Below are positions 16,941 to 25,832 of a stretch of 52,355 nucleotides of DNA, one piece after another (within the stretch, counting starts at the first letter, position 1; each line of letters begins with the position of its first letter). Source of the stretch: Bacteroidota bacterium (GTDB lineage: Bacteria > Bacteroidota > Bacteroidia > NS11-12g > UBA9320); assembly GCA_024645005.1 (NCBI GenBank), contig JAHEGS010000001.1, positions 1-52,355 of the forward strand. The letters run 5' to 3'. Position numbers and translations under genes: made by a program. Below the pieces are notes generated by a model. That model ran no database searches and was not told where the DNA came from. It saw nothing but the letters and a program-made list of their open reading frames with translations.

Positions 16941-19286
16941 GTGCTTTTTCCAAAAAATATTAATAAAAAATTAGGCTTTGATCAATTTCTTGAATTTGCG
17001 AAAAATCATTGTGAGACGGAATTAGGAAAATCAATTTACCAAAAAATAAGATTCACCCACCAATCGGAGATTCTTTCTCTGTGGTTAGAACAAACTAAGG
17101 AAGCACAAGAAATACTTGAAGAAGCTCAACTAAATGTATCACTTCCACTTGACTTTGATTTACATGAAAAAACTGCCCATATTCAAGGATTTTTCTATGA
17201 AACTGAGTCAATACAAGAAATTAGTGATTTTCTTAAATCAAGTAAAAAGGTAGATGATTTTTTTAAAAATAATCTTGAGGAATATCCAAAACTATCACGA
17301 GTTTTTAAAGATATAGCAATAGACTACTCACTAATCGATCAGGTAGATCAAATTCTAGATCCAGATGGCAGTATCAAACCATCTGCCACGCCCATGCTTC
17401 GTAAAATATATGGTCAAATAAAAAAATTAGAAACCAGCATATTTAAGAGTTCAAATTCTATTTTTTTACATGCCAAAGAAAAAGGATTGCTTGCCGATAC
17501 AGAGTTAGGTATAAAAAATGGGAGAGTAGTGCTCCCTGTTTTATCGGAATATAAACGAAAGGTGCATGGCGTATTAATTGATCAATCTGGTACGGGTAAA
17601 ATTTCCTATATAGAACCAATTGAAATTGTAAGTTTAAATAATGACTTGTCAGAGTTACAAATAAAAAAGAGGCAGGAAATCATTACTATTTTGAAGAAAA
17701 TAACGACCCATATCGTCTCTAATTTAAGAGATATCAAAATAGCAAGACAAAATTTGGCATTTTATGACTTTGTAAGATCAAAAGCTAGGCTTGCATCTGA
17801 CTGGGAATGTCAGTTACCTAAGTTTGATTCGCATACTTATGTAATCAATAGTAAACACCCACTATTAAAAGAAAGGCTTAAAGATGAAAATAAGCAATTA
17901 GTGCCTCTTGATTACTCGTTAGATAAAAATAATCGCATTATTGTAATCTCAGGTCCAAATGCAGGAGGTAAGTCAGTTGCATTAAAAACGGTCGGTTTGC
18001 TCCAAATGATGTTACAACACGGTTTTTTGGTCCCATGTACTGCTGAAAGTACTTTCCAACTTTTTGAGCATATTTTTATAGATATTGGAGATGATCAGAG
18101 TATTGAATCAGATTTGAGTACGTATTCTTCTCATCTTAAGTCAGTTAAACACATCGTTAATTTTTGTAATAATAAAACATTGATTTTAATGGATGAGATA
18201 GGTACTGGAACAGATCCTATGTTTGGAGGGCCAATTGCAGAGGCTGTCTTGGAATCTATCCACGCAAAAAATGCGTATGGTATTATTACGACTCATTTCA
18301 GCAATATAAAGGCCAAAGCTGATCAGCTCAATGGAATTCAAAATGCTGCTATGCTGTTTGATGTTGAAAATTTAATTCCGTTATACAAATTGCAAGTTGG
18401 AAAGCCTGGAAGTTCTTTCTCATTTGAAGTAGCCAGTAATATTGGTCTTAATAAAAAAATAATAAAAAGAGCAAAAGCACTGACAGATACGAAACAATAT
18501 GATTTAGATGAATTACTCTCTGATGTTCAGTCACAACAAGAAAAACTCAAGGAAAAAGAACGAGTGTTGAATAAAAAACTAGCTAATGCAAAAGACTATG
18601 AACGTGAATATAGATTGCTTAAAGAGCAAATAGAGAATCATAAATCCCAGATTATCCAGCAAGCGAATACACAAGCTAGCTCTATTATAAAGTCGGCAAA
18701 CAAAGAGATTGAAAAAACAATTAGACTTATCAAAGAGAGTGCTGCTGATAAGAAAAAAACAAATAAGGTAAGAAATTCATTGAGCCAAAAAGTATCAAAA
18801 TTGGGTAAAAAACACCCTGAATATTCATCTGATATAGTCTATGAAATTGGAGATCAAGTGCAAGTGAAAGGTTCGGATACTGCTGGAGAAATAACGGAAA
18901 TCAAAAAAAATAGAATTACTATAAATTTTGGTGGTTTGACAACCAAAACGAGCATAGAAAATATTGAGAAGGTAGGAGAAAAAAATGCTAAAAAAGTAAA
19001 AAAGTATATAAGTGAATCTTCCTATCTTCAAAAGCAGAAGAATTTTAAATCAGAAATTGATGTTCGAGGAATGAGGACGCATGAAGCCCTTATTGAAGTA
19101 GATAATTTAATTGATACAGCATTGATTATGGGTGTTTCCAAACTGAGAATTTTACATGGTAAAGGAAATGGCATTTTAAGAACAGAAATTAGAAAGCATT
19201 TAAAACTAAATCCAATAATAGCTGACATGTCATATGAACGGGTTGATTTAGGTGGCGAGGGAATTAGTATCATAGAATTAAGTTAA
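16941..19286 (+). CDS. mutS2: MutS2 family endonuclease/ATPase
   Basis: The 781-residue protein has the MutS core ATPase with Walker A GPNAGGKS (residues 338-345) and Walker B LILMDEIGTGTDP (Asp418, Glu419), then a long charged coiled coil (about 505-620) and a C-terminal Smr nuclease domain (DVRGMRTHEA to the end, with ILHGKGNGILR). It lacks the mismatch-recognition N-terminal domain of MutS1. Known roles are suppression of recombination and, in some bacteria, rescue of collided ribosomes. The start is GTG 2 bp behind the DUF4296 stop; MLFPKNINKKLGF matches the family N-terminus. The thioesterase and smpB genes follow, probably in the same operon. Confidence 0.96.
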   Translation: MLFPKNINKKLGFDQFLEFAKNHCETELGKSIYQKIRFTHQSEILSLWLEQTKEAQEILEEAQLNVSLPLDFDLHEKTAHIQGFFYETESIQEISDFLKSSKKVDDFFKNNLEEYPKLSRVFKDIAIDYSLIDQVDQILDPDGSIKPSATPMLRKIYGQIKKLETSIFKSSNSIFLHAKEKGLLADTELGIKNGRVVLPVLSEYKRKVHGVLIDQSGTGKISYIEPIEIVSLNNDLSELQIKKRQEIITILKKITTHIVSNLRDIKIARQNLAFYDFVRSKARLASDWECQLPKFDSHTYVINSKHPLLKERLKDENKQLVPLDYSLDKNNRIIVISGPNAGGKSVALKTVGLLQMMLQHGFLVPCTAESTFQLFEHIFIDIGDDQSIESDLSTYSSHLKSVKHIVNFCNNKTLILMDEIGTGTDPMFGGPIAEAVLESIHAKNAYGIITTHFSNIKAKADQLNGIQNAAMLFDVENLIPLYKLQVGKPGSSFSFEVASNIGLNKKIIKRAKALTDTKQYDLDELLSDVQSQQEKLKEKERVLNKKLANAKDYEREYRLLKEQIENHKSQIIQQANTQASSIIKSANKEIEKTIRLIKESAADKKKTNKVRNSLSQKVSKLGKKHPEYSSDIVYEIGDQVQVKGSDTAGEITEIKKNRITINFGGLTTKTSIENIEKVGEKNAKKVKKYISESSYLQKQKNFKSEIDVRGMRTHEALIEVDNLIDTALIMGVSKLRILHGKGNGILRTEIRKHLKLNPIIADMSYERVDLGGEGISIIELS

Positions 19287-19313
19287 CTTCGCTATTGAAG
19301 TATTCATATTTAC

Positions 19314-19712
19314 ATGAAGCAATTATTTAAATACGGAGATACGAAAGAATTTTATAAGATAGTATCCAAAAAAGATACGGCAAAGTTTAATGGAGTGGAA
19401 GTACACCCTTACTACAGCACTTTCGCACTTGCTCGTGATGCTGAGTGGTCTAGTAGATTATTTGTATTGGATATGAAAGAAGTGGATGAGGAGGGAATTG
19501 GTACCTTCGTCAATGTTAAACATGTTTCCCCAGCACTAATTGGAGATGAAGTTAGGTTCATTGCAACAATTAAAAGCGTGATACATAATGAGGTTATATG
19601 CACGATAACTGCTAAGGTTAGAGGGAAGCTAATTGCACAAATTGAGACGGGACAGAAGATATTGAATTCTGATGAGCTTGAAGCATTAAAAAGAAAGGTA
19701 AAAAGTGGCTAA
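19314..19712 (+). CDS. Hotdog-fold thioesterase-like protein
   Basis: This 132-residue single-domain protein resembles small FlK-type thioesterases of the hotdog superfamily. The part VHPYYSTFALARDAEWSSRL forms the long central helix region, and GTFVNVKHVSPALIGDEVRF matches the conserved G-T-x-V-x-x-x-H-x-x-P pattern. It may hydrolyse a small acyl-CoA; the substrate is unknown. It starts 27 bp behind mutS2, and its last 8 bp overlap the GTG start of smpB. Confidence 0.75.
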   Translation: MKQLFKYGDTKEFYKIVSKKDTAKFNGVEVHPYYSTFALARDAEWSSRLFVLDMKEVDEEGIGTFVNVKHVSPALIGDEVRFIATIKSVIHNEVICTITAKVRGKLIAQIETGQKILNSDELEALKRKVKSG

Positions 19713-20166
19713 AAAGAAACAAAGAGAAAACAGTATTACTCGAAACCGAAAAGCCTATTTTGAATATTCTATTGGTGATACTTTTGAGGCAGGAATCGTT
19801 TTGACTGGAGCCGAAATTAAGTCTATTCGAGATAAAAAAGTTAGCATTTCTGAAGGGTATTGTTTTTTTGATGATAGTGGGGTCTTTAAAATTAAAGGCA
19901 TGCGAATTTCTGAATTTAAAAATGCCGGTTATGTCCAACAAGATCCAGATCGAGACAAATGCTTACTACTTACCAAAACAGAACTAAAAAATATTAAGAA
20001 TAAATTAAAAGATCAAGGGATTACAATTGTTCCAATTGAATTGTTTATATCTGTCAAAGGATTTGCAAAGATTGAGATTGGAATAGCAAAAGGTAAAAAA
20101 ATACATGATAAACGCGATAGTCTTAAGGATAAAGCGATTAATCGTGAGATAAATAAATACACCTAA
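19705..20166 (+). CDS. smpB: SsrA-binding protein SmpB
   Basis: The 153-residue RNA-binding protein brings tmRNA to stalled ribosomes. Family motifs include NRKAYFEYSI, the conserved GIVLTGAEIKSIRDKK, and a basic C-terminal tail (KGKKIHDKRDSLKDKAINRE) that enters the mRNA channel. The start is GTG (GTG GCT AAA AAG), overlapping the thioesterase stop, so translation is probably coupled. No ssrA gene is visible in the window. Confidence 0.96.
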   Translation: MAKKKQRENSITRNRKAYFEYSIGDTFEAGIVLTGAEIKSIRDKKVSISEGYCFFDDSGVFKIKGMRISEFKNAGYVQQDPDRDKCLLLTKTELKNIKNKLKDQGITIVPIELFISVKGFAKIEIGIAKGKKIHDKRDSLKDKAINREINKYT

Positions 20167-20238
20167 TTATCGATATTTATATTCGACTAAAAAATCTGAA
20201 CTTATTCTTAAATAATGCCATAAATTCGCAACTTCATT

Positions 20239-20324
20239 GCTCACGTGGTGAAATTGGTAGACACGCCAGCTTGAGGGGCTGGTGTCCGCTTTAGGACGTG
20301 CTGGTTCGAATCCAGTCGTGAGCA
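20239..20324 (+). tRNA. tRNA-Leu (anticodon GAG)
   Basis: The 86-nt class II tRNA has acceptor GCTCACG/CGTGAGC, anticodon stem CCAGC/GCTGG around loop TTGAGGG (anticodon GAG), a variable arm TGTCCGCTTTAGGACG, and T loop TTCGAAT. The discriminator is A; CCA is not encoded. A near-consensus -7 element (TAAATTCG at 20221-20228) stands 10 nt upstream. Confidence 0.96.
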
Positions 20325-20356
20325 CATACTCGTCCATATTAATAACCCATTATAAA

Positions 20357-21496
20357 ATGAAATTCGGAACCAAAGCTATTCATGCAGGACTAGAACCTGA
20401 CAGTGCCACAGGAGCTATTATGACTCCAATATATCAAACAAGTACTTATGTTCAAGACGGAATAGGAAATCATAAGGGGTTTGAGTATAGTCGAACAGGA
20501 AACCCTACAAGACATGCTCTAGAGTCAAATCTGGCAGCCATTGAAAATGGTAAATACGGAGCTTGTTTTGGAAGTGGGTTGGCAGCTATTGATTGTGTAA
20601 TTAAAATGCTTAATCCTGGAGATGAAGTAATTTCAACCAATGATCTCTATGGTGGCTCATATCGAATTTTTAAAACCATTTTTGAAAAATACGGTATCAA
20701 ATTTCACTTTGTTGATATGCTTGACATAGAAAACATTTCCAATGTGATTAATGATAAAACTAAGTTGATTTGGGTGGAAACACCAACAAACCCCATGATG
20801 AATATCATTGATATTGAAGCGGTATCAAAAATTGCAAAATCCAATCATACTTTATTGGCAGTTGATAACACATTTGCAACACCTTATTTACAAACTCCGC
20901 TAGATTTAGGTGCAGATATCGTTATGCATTCAGTTACAAAGTATTTAGGTGGACATAGTGATGTTGTTATGGGTGCTTTAGTATGTAATGATGATAAGAT
21001 TGCAGAGGAGATGTATCGGATTCAAAATAGTAGTGGTGCAGTTACAGCTCCAATGGATTCATTCCTTGTTTTGAGAGGCATTAAAACACTCCATGTTCGA
21101 TTGCAACGTCATTGTGAGAATGGAGAAAAAATAGCTCAATGGTTGAATGATCATCCCAAAGTTGATAAGGTATATTGGCCAGGCTTTGAAACGCATACTA
21201 ATCATGATGTTGCAAAACGTCAGATGCGAGGTTTTGGAGGAATGATTTCATTCACACTAAAAGGCAATCAAATTGAAGAAGCAAAACAGATTGTCAAGCA
21301 AACACACTTATTCTCACTAGCAGAAAGCCTAGGTGGTGTTGAAAGTTTGATTGGCCACCCAGCTACCATGACTCATGCATCAATCCCCAAAGAAGAACGT
21401 GAAAAATCAGGTGTCGTTGATTCATTAATTCGTTTAAGTGTAGGTATCGAGGATGCTGATGATTTAATTGCAGACTTGGACAAAGCAATGTCATAG
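20357..21496 (+). CDS. Cystathionine gamma-synthase/lyase family PLP enzyme
   Basis: The 379-residue enzyme belongs to the Cys/Met metabolism PLP family. YSRTGNPTR (residues 44-52), GSGLAA, and the PLP lysine Lys195 in HSVTKYLGGHSD are present, with the C-terminal SLGGVESL and HPATMTHA motifs. Members convert O-acyl-homoserine and cysteine to cystathionine (MetB) or split cystathionine (MccB/Cth); sequence alone does not decide between them. The ATG at 20357 gives the normal N-terminus MKFGTKAIHAG. Any upstream start would lie inside the tRNA-Leu gene. The TIGR02757 gene follows closely. Confidence 0.93.
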   Translation: MKFGTKAIHAGLEPDSATGAIMTPIYQTSTYVQDGIGNHKGFEYSRTGNPTRHALESNLAAIENGKYGACFGSGLAAIDCVIKMLNPGDEVISTNDLYGGSYRIFKTIFEKYGIKFHFVDMLDIENISNVINDKTKLIWVETPTNPMMNIIDIEAVSKIAKSNHTLLAVDNTFATPYLQTPLDLGADIVMHSVTKYLGGHSDVVMGALVCNDDKIAEEMYRIQNSSGAVTAPMDSFLVLRGIKTLHVRLQRHCENGEKIAQWLNDHPKVDKVYWPGFETHTNHDVAKRQMRGFGGMISFTLKGNQIEEAKQIVKQTHLFSLAESLGGVESLIGHPATMTHASIPKEEREKSGVVDSLIRLSVGIEDADDLIADLDKAMS

Positions 21497-21503
21497 TGAT
21501 ACG

Positions 21504-22256
21504 TTGAATTTGAAAATTCAAGACGTAAAAGATGAGTTAGATGGTGTTTTGAACACCATAAATCCAAGGGATTTCATAGAGAATGACCCCATTTCCATAC
21601 CTAAACGATTTGTAAAGAAACAAGATATAGAGGTATCAGCATTTTTTGCTGCAATTTTAGCTTGGGGACAACGAAAAACAATTATTAACAACACCAATAG
21701 ATTGATGAATTGGATGGGAGAGGAACCTTATCGATTTATCATGGAGCATTCAGGTACCGATTTAAAGGTGTTTGAGTCCTTCGTTCATCGTACATTTAAT
21801 AGCACTGATTGCCTTTATTTTATTGAGGTACTTAAGCAATTCTATATGAAAGAGGATTCATTAGAAAAATCCTTTAAAGGAGATACAATCAAAAACCGAT
21901 TAATTTATTTTCATCACCAATTTTTTGATTTTGATTTTGCCCCTCAAAGAACAAGGAAGCACATAGCAAATCCATCTAAGAATTCTTCTGCTAAACGTTT
22001 AAATATGTTTCTACGCTGGATGGTTAGAAAAGATTCTATTGATTTTGGAATTTGGGATTCGATTAAGCCAGCTGACTTACGATGTCCATTGGATGTTCAT
22101 GTACAAAGAGCTGCTTTTCATTTTGGTTTATTGTCACGAAAACAACAAGATTGGAAAGCCGTAGATGAGTTGTCAGATTGTTTACTAAGATTAGATGCTA
22201 ATGATCCAATAAAATACGACTTAGCATTATTTAGATGGAGCGAGTCAAAAGGATGA
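21504..22256 (+). CDS. TIGR02757 (DUF2400) family protein
   Basis: This is a 250-residue protein of a conserved Bacteroidota family with unknown function. Recognisable stretches are DPISIPKRFVKKQDIEVSAF, FAAILAWGQRKTI, and DLRCPLDVHVQRAA near the C-terminus; the last part resembles helix-hairpin-helix DNA glycosylase folds, which is inference. No ATG exists near the N-terminus. TTG at 21504 (7 bp behind the preceding stop) or TTG at 21510 fits the family length, while a TTG at 21468 would overlap the upstream gene by 29 bp. Confidence 0.85.
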   Translation: MNLKIQDVKDELDGVLNTINPRDFIENDPISIPKRFVKKQDIEVSAFFAAILAWGQRKTIINNTNRLMNWMGEEPYRFIMEHSGTDLKVFESFVHRTFNSTDCLYFIEVLKQFYMKEDSLEKSFKGDTIKNRLIYFHHQFFDFDFAPQRTRKHIANPSKNSSAKRLNMFLRWMVRKDSIDFGIWDSIKPADLRCPLDVHVQRAAFHFGLLSRKQQDWKAVDELSDCLLRLDANDPIKYDLALFRWSESKG

Positions 22257-22268
22257 AAATTAAATAAC

Positions 22269-23345
22269 TTAATTTATAAGTTTACCATTATCCCACTTTT
22301 CAGTTTTCCACTTGTTTCCATCAAGGTTCCAATATTCCCAAGTGCCGTGCTTTAGATTTTTGATAAATTCACCTTTGCATTTCCCAAATAGGTTTGTTGC
22401 ACCAAGTTTCCATGCACCTGTTTTTTCTCCATTTACATAAGTGCCTTCGTCTGGACCGCCTTGTGAAAATTTGTGCTCTACCCAGTAGCCAGTCTTTAGA
22501 TTATCAGCATATTCTCCATGTGTGTCCAAACCTTGTTGTTTAAACAATTTATAAGGACCATTTAGTTTGTCATTTTTATAGGTTTTAATTTCAAGTGGTT
22601 TACCACTCATCGTATAGGTAATGCTTTGACCATTTATTTTTCCTTTACTGTAAAATGATTTTTCAATTAATTGGCCTTCAAGCGTATAGGTTGATTTTTC
22701 CCCATCTGTAAATCCATTGATATAGTTGGATGTTTCTGCAATTTGACCATTAATATGGTACAGAGTACATGATCCATTTCTCAATCCGCTCTTGTAATTT
22801 ATTTCTTTTCTTTTTCCTCCATCTCGATAATATGAGGTAACTAAACCTTCAGGTTTGCCATCATGGAATTTTCCTTTTTGTTCGATCTGACCATTGGAAT
22901 GATAAAGCACAAAATTTCCTTGTTCAAGACCGTCACTAAAAGTGACCCTTTTTTTTGGCTGACCATTTTTATAATGTGAGGTGTAAGGTCCGTTAAGTTT
23001 TCCGTTGTAATATATGCAATTTACTTCTGGTGATCCGTTCTGATAGAAGGTTTTAAAGGACCCGTGTCTAACTCCATTCAAGTATTGAATATCTTGATTT
23101 TGCTTACCATTCTCATACCAACTTTTAAAAGAACCGTGAATTTTTCCATTAGACCAAGTTATTCGTTGCATGGGTTTATTGTTGGATGGCCAAAGCAATA
23201 ACGATTCACCAGAATACAGAGTTTTATTATACATATAATCGCCAGACTCATTTTTAGTGAGTTTACTAAATGCTACTTTATTTTGGCTGAATGCTAGAGT
23301 AATAGTAAATAATAAGGTGGTGGTAATGGTTTTTCTCAATGACAT
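22269..23345 (-). CDS. Exported MORN/YwqK-repeat protein
   Basis: The 358-residue protein has a signal peptide (about residues 1-21, ending LAFSQ), then at least eight clear tandem repeats of 22-23 residues with the pattern Y-x-N-G-x3-x-Y-x-x-G-x-x-x-G-x-(F/Y), from about residue 55 to 270, with weaker copies on both sides. Such MORN_2/YwqK repeats fold as a long beta-sheet and are common in exported Bacteroidota proteins. The role is unknown; the YwqK antitoxin label sometimes attached to the family is not supported here by any toxin neighbour. The start lies 5 nt behind a consensus -7 element. Confidence 0.85.
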   Translation of the reverse strand: MSLRKTITTTLLFTITLAFSQNKVAFSKLTKNESGDYMYNKTLYSGESLLLWPSNNKPMQRITWSNGKIHGSFKSWYENGKQNQDIQYLNGVRHGSFKTFYQNGSPEVNCIYYNGKLNGPYTSHYKNGQPKKRVTFSDGLEQGNFVLYHSNGQIEQKGKFHDGKPEGLVTSYYRDGGKRKEINYKSGLRNGSCTLYHINGQIAETSNYINGFTDGEKSTYTLEGQLIEKSFYSKGKINGQSITYTMSGKPLEIKTYKNDKLNGPYKLFKQQGLDTHGEYADNLKTGYWVEHKFSQGGPDEGTYVNGEKTGAWKLGATNLFGKCKGEFIKNLKHGTWEYWNLDGNKWKTEKWDNGKLIN

Positions 23346-23350
23346 TATCG

Positions 23351-23358
23351 CAAATTTA
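23351..23358 (-). promoter_or_regulatory. Promoter -7 element of the YwqK-repeat gene
   Basis: The minus strand reads TAAATTTG, an exact TAnnTTTG match ending 5 nt before the ATG at 23345, predicting a leaderless transcript. Confidence 0.55.
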
Positions 23359-23373
23359 CATTTAGGAATAAAT

Positions 23374-24351
23374 TTATTTTGGTATACTTATAACGATTTT
23401 TTTTGTGTCTTGCATGTTCATACAATTGAAATGACCTCTTGGGCATTTGTCACTCCCTAACTTACTGCATGGGTGACAGGCTAAATTCACTAAATGATTT
23501 TGAACTTTTTCCTTGGAGACATAGGCGTGCATTCCAAGTTTTGGATGCGTATTTCCCCATAATGTAATGATATCGACATCAAAGCACGATGCAATATGCA
23601 TCATGCCTGTATCACCTGTAATTATCGTTTTTGAATGCTTAATGATGTAAGCAGACTCATCAATGGTAAGCTTATTACATAGGTTGATTATATTTTTATG
23701 ATTTGAATTTTTCATAATAAAATCAGCCTTTTTTGTGTCTTTGTCACCAGCTCCAATCAATACCACATGAGAATCATTTAATCGTTTAAGTAACATTAAT
23801 AGCACATTATTTGGTATTTGTTTGGTGTAATAAGTAGCACCTAACGAAAGAACAATATATTGTTTTTTCTGAATATGATATTGCTTTAAATCGATTGCAA
23901 GTTTACGTGGTAGATGATATTCAACTCCTTGATTATCGTTCTTAATATTTAATGATTTTAAGCCATCAAAATAGCGATCTATAATATGTACATCGGGCAA
24001 TAGATCAATTTTAAAATGCACAAATAACCACTTCTTGAAATTTAATTTATTGAAGCTAAACCATTTTGTATTAATTGCTCTTTTGATTTTAAATGTCCTG
24101 ATATTTTTATGTAAATCGATGACTAAATCAAAATTCTCTTTTTTTAGATCTTCTACAAGGATGTTAAAATTATGATCATTCAACGCATGCAACTTTGTAA
24201 TATGTGTGTTATGAGTGATAAGGTTTGAATATGTTTCTTTAGTTAGATAGTGAATTTCAGCATTTGGAATTTGATTTTTTACACACCTTATGATAGGTGA
24301 GGTAAGCACAATATCTCCAATGCTACTAAATCGTATAATTAGAATCTTCAT
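23374..24351 (-). CDS. GT9 (heptosyltransferase-type) glycosyltransferase
   Basis: The 325-residue protein is like ADP-heptose:LPS heptosyltransferases. The N-terminus is MKILIIRFSSIGDIVLTSP, and the donor-binding half has VLSLGATYYTKQIP, VLIGAGDKD and TGDTGMMHIASCF. The C-terminal part carries four cysteines (ACHPC, KCPRGHFNC), common in Bacteroidota members. It probably adds a sugar to the lipopolysaccharide core; the donor is not certain. Its ATG overlaps the TGA of the upstream small exported protein by 4 bp. Confidence 0.9.
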   Translation of the reverse strand: MKILIIRFSSIGDIVLTSPIIRCVKNQIPNAEIHYLTKETYSNLITHNTHITKLHALNDHNFNILVEDLKKENFDLVIDLHKNIRTFKIKRAINTKWFSFNKLNFKKWLFVHFKIDLLPDVHIIDRYFDGLKSLNIKNDNQGVEYHLPRKLAIDLKQYHIQKKQYIVLSLGATYYTKQIPNNVLLMLLKRLNDSHVVLIGAGDKDTKKADFIMKNSNHKNIINLCNKLTIDESAYIIKHSKTIITGDTGMMHIASCFDVDIITLWGNTHPKLGMHAYVSKEKVQNHLVNLACHPCSKLGSDKCPRGHFNCMNMQDTKKIVISIPK

Positions 24352-24770
24352 TTCTTGGGTGCATAAATTAGTTCATCATTCAGAAATGCTCCTTCAGTGA
24401 TATAAGCGGCTGAAACATTGTTTTCAATCATTGCAATAACGATTGTATGATTGTTATTTTTCTCGTCGGTGATTCTCATAATATGTTTTATAACTCCATA
24501 CTGACCTTTCATGGAGCATGGTAGTCTTGAAACATCAAAGTCTCCTGTGTTAAAAAAAGAATTATAGAAATCCCAATTATATAGTTGGGTTAAATCAATA
24601 GTATCGTTAGGATCAAATCGGGTTTTTTTGTAGTAATCAATGAATTGATAAGTATCAGTATTGCATTCGTTAAAAAACAAGGTATCCTGAATTTTAATTT
24701 CTACCTCGTTTTGCTGAGCTAATGCTGTCGCTCCTGTAAAAAGCGTAAGTATTAGAGTTGAATTTTTCAT
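24348..24770 (-). CDS. Small exported protein of unknown function
   Basis: The 140-residue protein has a signal peptide (MKNSTLILTLFTGATALAQ, 19 residues). The mature part has two cysteines (NECNTD, LPCSMK) that could form a disulfide, and no recognised domain. The ATG at 24770 was preferred because the signal peptide begins there; earlier in-frame starts up to 24845 add a second hydrophobic stretch. The 4-bp overlap with the GT9 gene suggests co-translation. Confidence 0.65.
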   Translation of the reverse strand: MKNSTLILTLFTGATALAQQNEVEIKIQDTLFFNECNTDTYQFIDYYKKTRFDPNDTIDLTQLYNWDFYNSFFNTGDFDVSRLPCSMKGQYGVIKHIMRITDEKNNNHTIVIAMIENNVSAAYITEGAFLNDELIYAPKK

Positions 24771-24887
24771 CAATTTTAATAATGTGTTAATATGAATACG
24801 AATGTCAACGCTAATCATTGCGACCAAAATAATATAAATACACACAATAAAGTGAATAACTCTGTGTTTTAGCAGTGTAATTCTAAA

Positions 24888-24895
24888 TAAATTTG
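24888..24895 (+). promoter_or_regulatory. Promoter -7 element of the LysM gene
   Basis: TAAATTTG is an exact TAnnTTTG match ending 4 nt before the ATG at 24900, so the mRNA is predicted to be leaderless. Confidence 0.55.
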
Positions 24896-24899
24896 TTTA

Positions 24900-25832
24900 A
24901 TGAAAAATTTAATTCTATCTATCATTTTATTATCATCCATATATTCCTATGGGCACAAGACAGATTCCATTGGCATTCGCGTTAGAAATGGGAGGACCTA
25001 TATATTACACAAAGTTGAAAAAGGTGATGGTCTCTATAGTCTGAGTAGAAAATACAATATAAGTTTAAAAACAATTGTCGATGATAATCCGGGTTCGGAT
25101 AATGTTATTAAAATAGACCAGTTAATTTGGATACTAACAGACTTGGAGCCCGTAGTTCAAGAAAAAGTAGTGGATGACTATTTTAACAACTTACCCTCAA
25201 AAGAATATATTTCTAAACCAAATGTGGAGTCGAATAATCAGGTAACCACATTTGCTAAATATCACAAAGTGTTGGCGGGGGAAACATTATACTCTATAAG
25301 CAAAAAGTACAATACAAGTGTCGAAATGATAAAAAATCTCAATAATATGAGTTTAGATAACATTGCTGAAGGGCAACGTATTTTGGTTCAAGACGGTCAA
25401 GCTAAAACAGTATTTGTGTCAGATAATCAATCGGATTCATTTTCAAATTCTAAGTCTAGTTCTTATAGTGATCTGGGCTTTGATACTAAGATTGAAACAA
25501 AGACAATTGAAAATAATGATGGCTATTACATCAAAGTAGAAACTCTAAAGGAATATAATATTGAGAAAATCGAAGAGGGTGGAGATGTAATCGTAGGTGA
25601 TTCAAAATTATCGGAAAATAAGAATTTTGCATTGCACTATAGTGCACCTAATGGTCAAGTGATTATGGTTACAAATCCAAAAAATAGCAAGACCGTTTTT
25701 GTGAAGATTATAGGAAATTTTACAAAACCAGTAAATAGTTCAGAGATTATAAAATTATCATCAATGTCTGCTTCAGCAATTGGGGTATCTAGTAAAGACA
25801 AGGTGATGCTTAGTTATGCAATTGCTAGATAG
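24900..25832 (+). CDS. Exported protein with two LysM domains and an RlpA-like barrel
   Basis: The 310-residue protein has a signal peptide (about 1-18), a first LysM domain at about 36-80 (HKVEKGDGLYSLSRKYNISL) and a second at about 120-165 (HKVLAGETLYSISKKYNTSV). A C-terminal region (about 225-310) resembles the double-psi beta-barrel of RlpA: ALHYSAPNGQVIMVTNP, then FVKIIGNFTKP and IKLSSMSASAIG. The aspartate of RlpA lytic transglycosylases is not seen, so peptidoglycan binding rather than cleavage is likely. It overlaps the downstream polymerase gene by 17 bp. Confidence 0.82.
   Translation: MKNLILSIILLSSIYSYGHKTDSIGIRVRNGRTYILHKVEKGDGLYSLSRKYNISLKTIVDDNPGSDNVIKIDQLIWILTDLEPVVQEKVVDDYFNNLPSKEYISKPNVESNNQVTTFAKYHKVLAGETLYSISKKYNTSVEMIKNLNNMSLDNIAEGQRILVQDGQAKTVFVSDNQSDSFSNSKSSSYSDLGFDTKIETKTIENNDGYYIKVETLKEYNIEKIEEGGDVIVGDSKLSENKNFALHYSAPNGQVIMVTNPKNSKTVFVKIIGNFTKPVNSSEIIKLSSMSASAIGVSSKDKVMLSYAIAR

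Noticed and set aside
22269-23345. A toxin-antitoxin system, because YwqK-repeat proteins are sometimes labelled antitoxins
   Set aside because: The protein has a signal peptide and no toxin-like neighbour. The repeats alone do not support that role.
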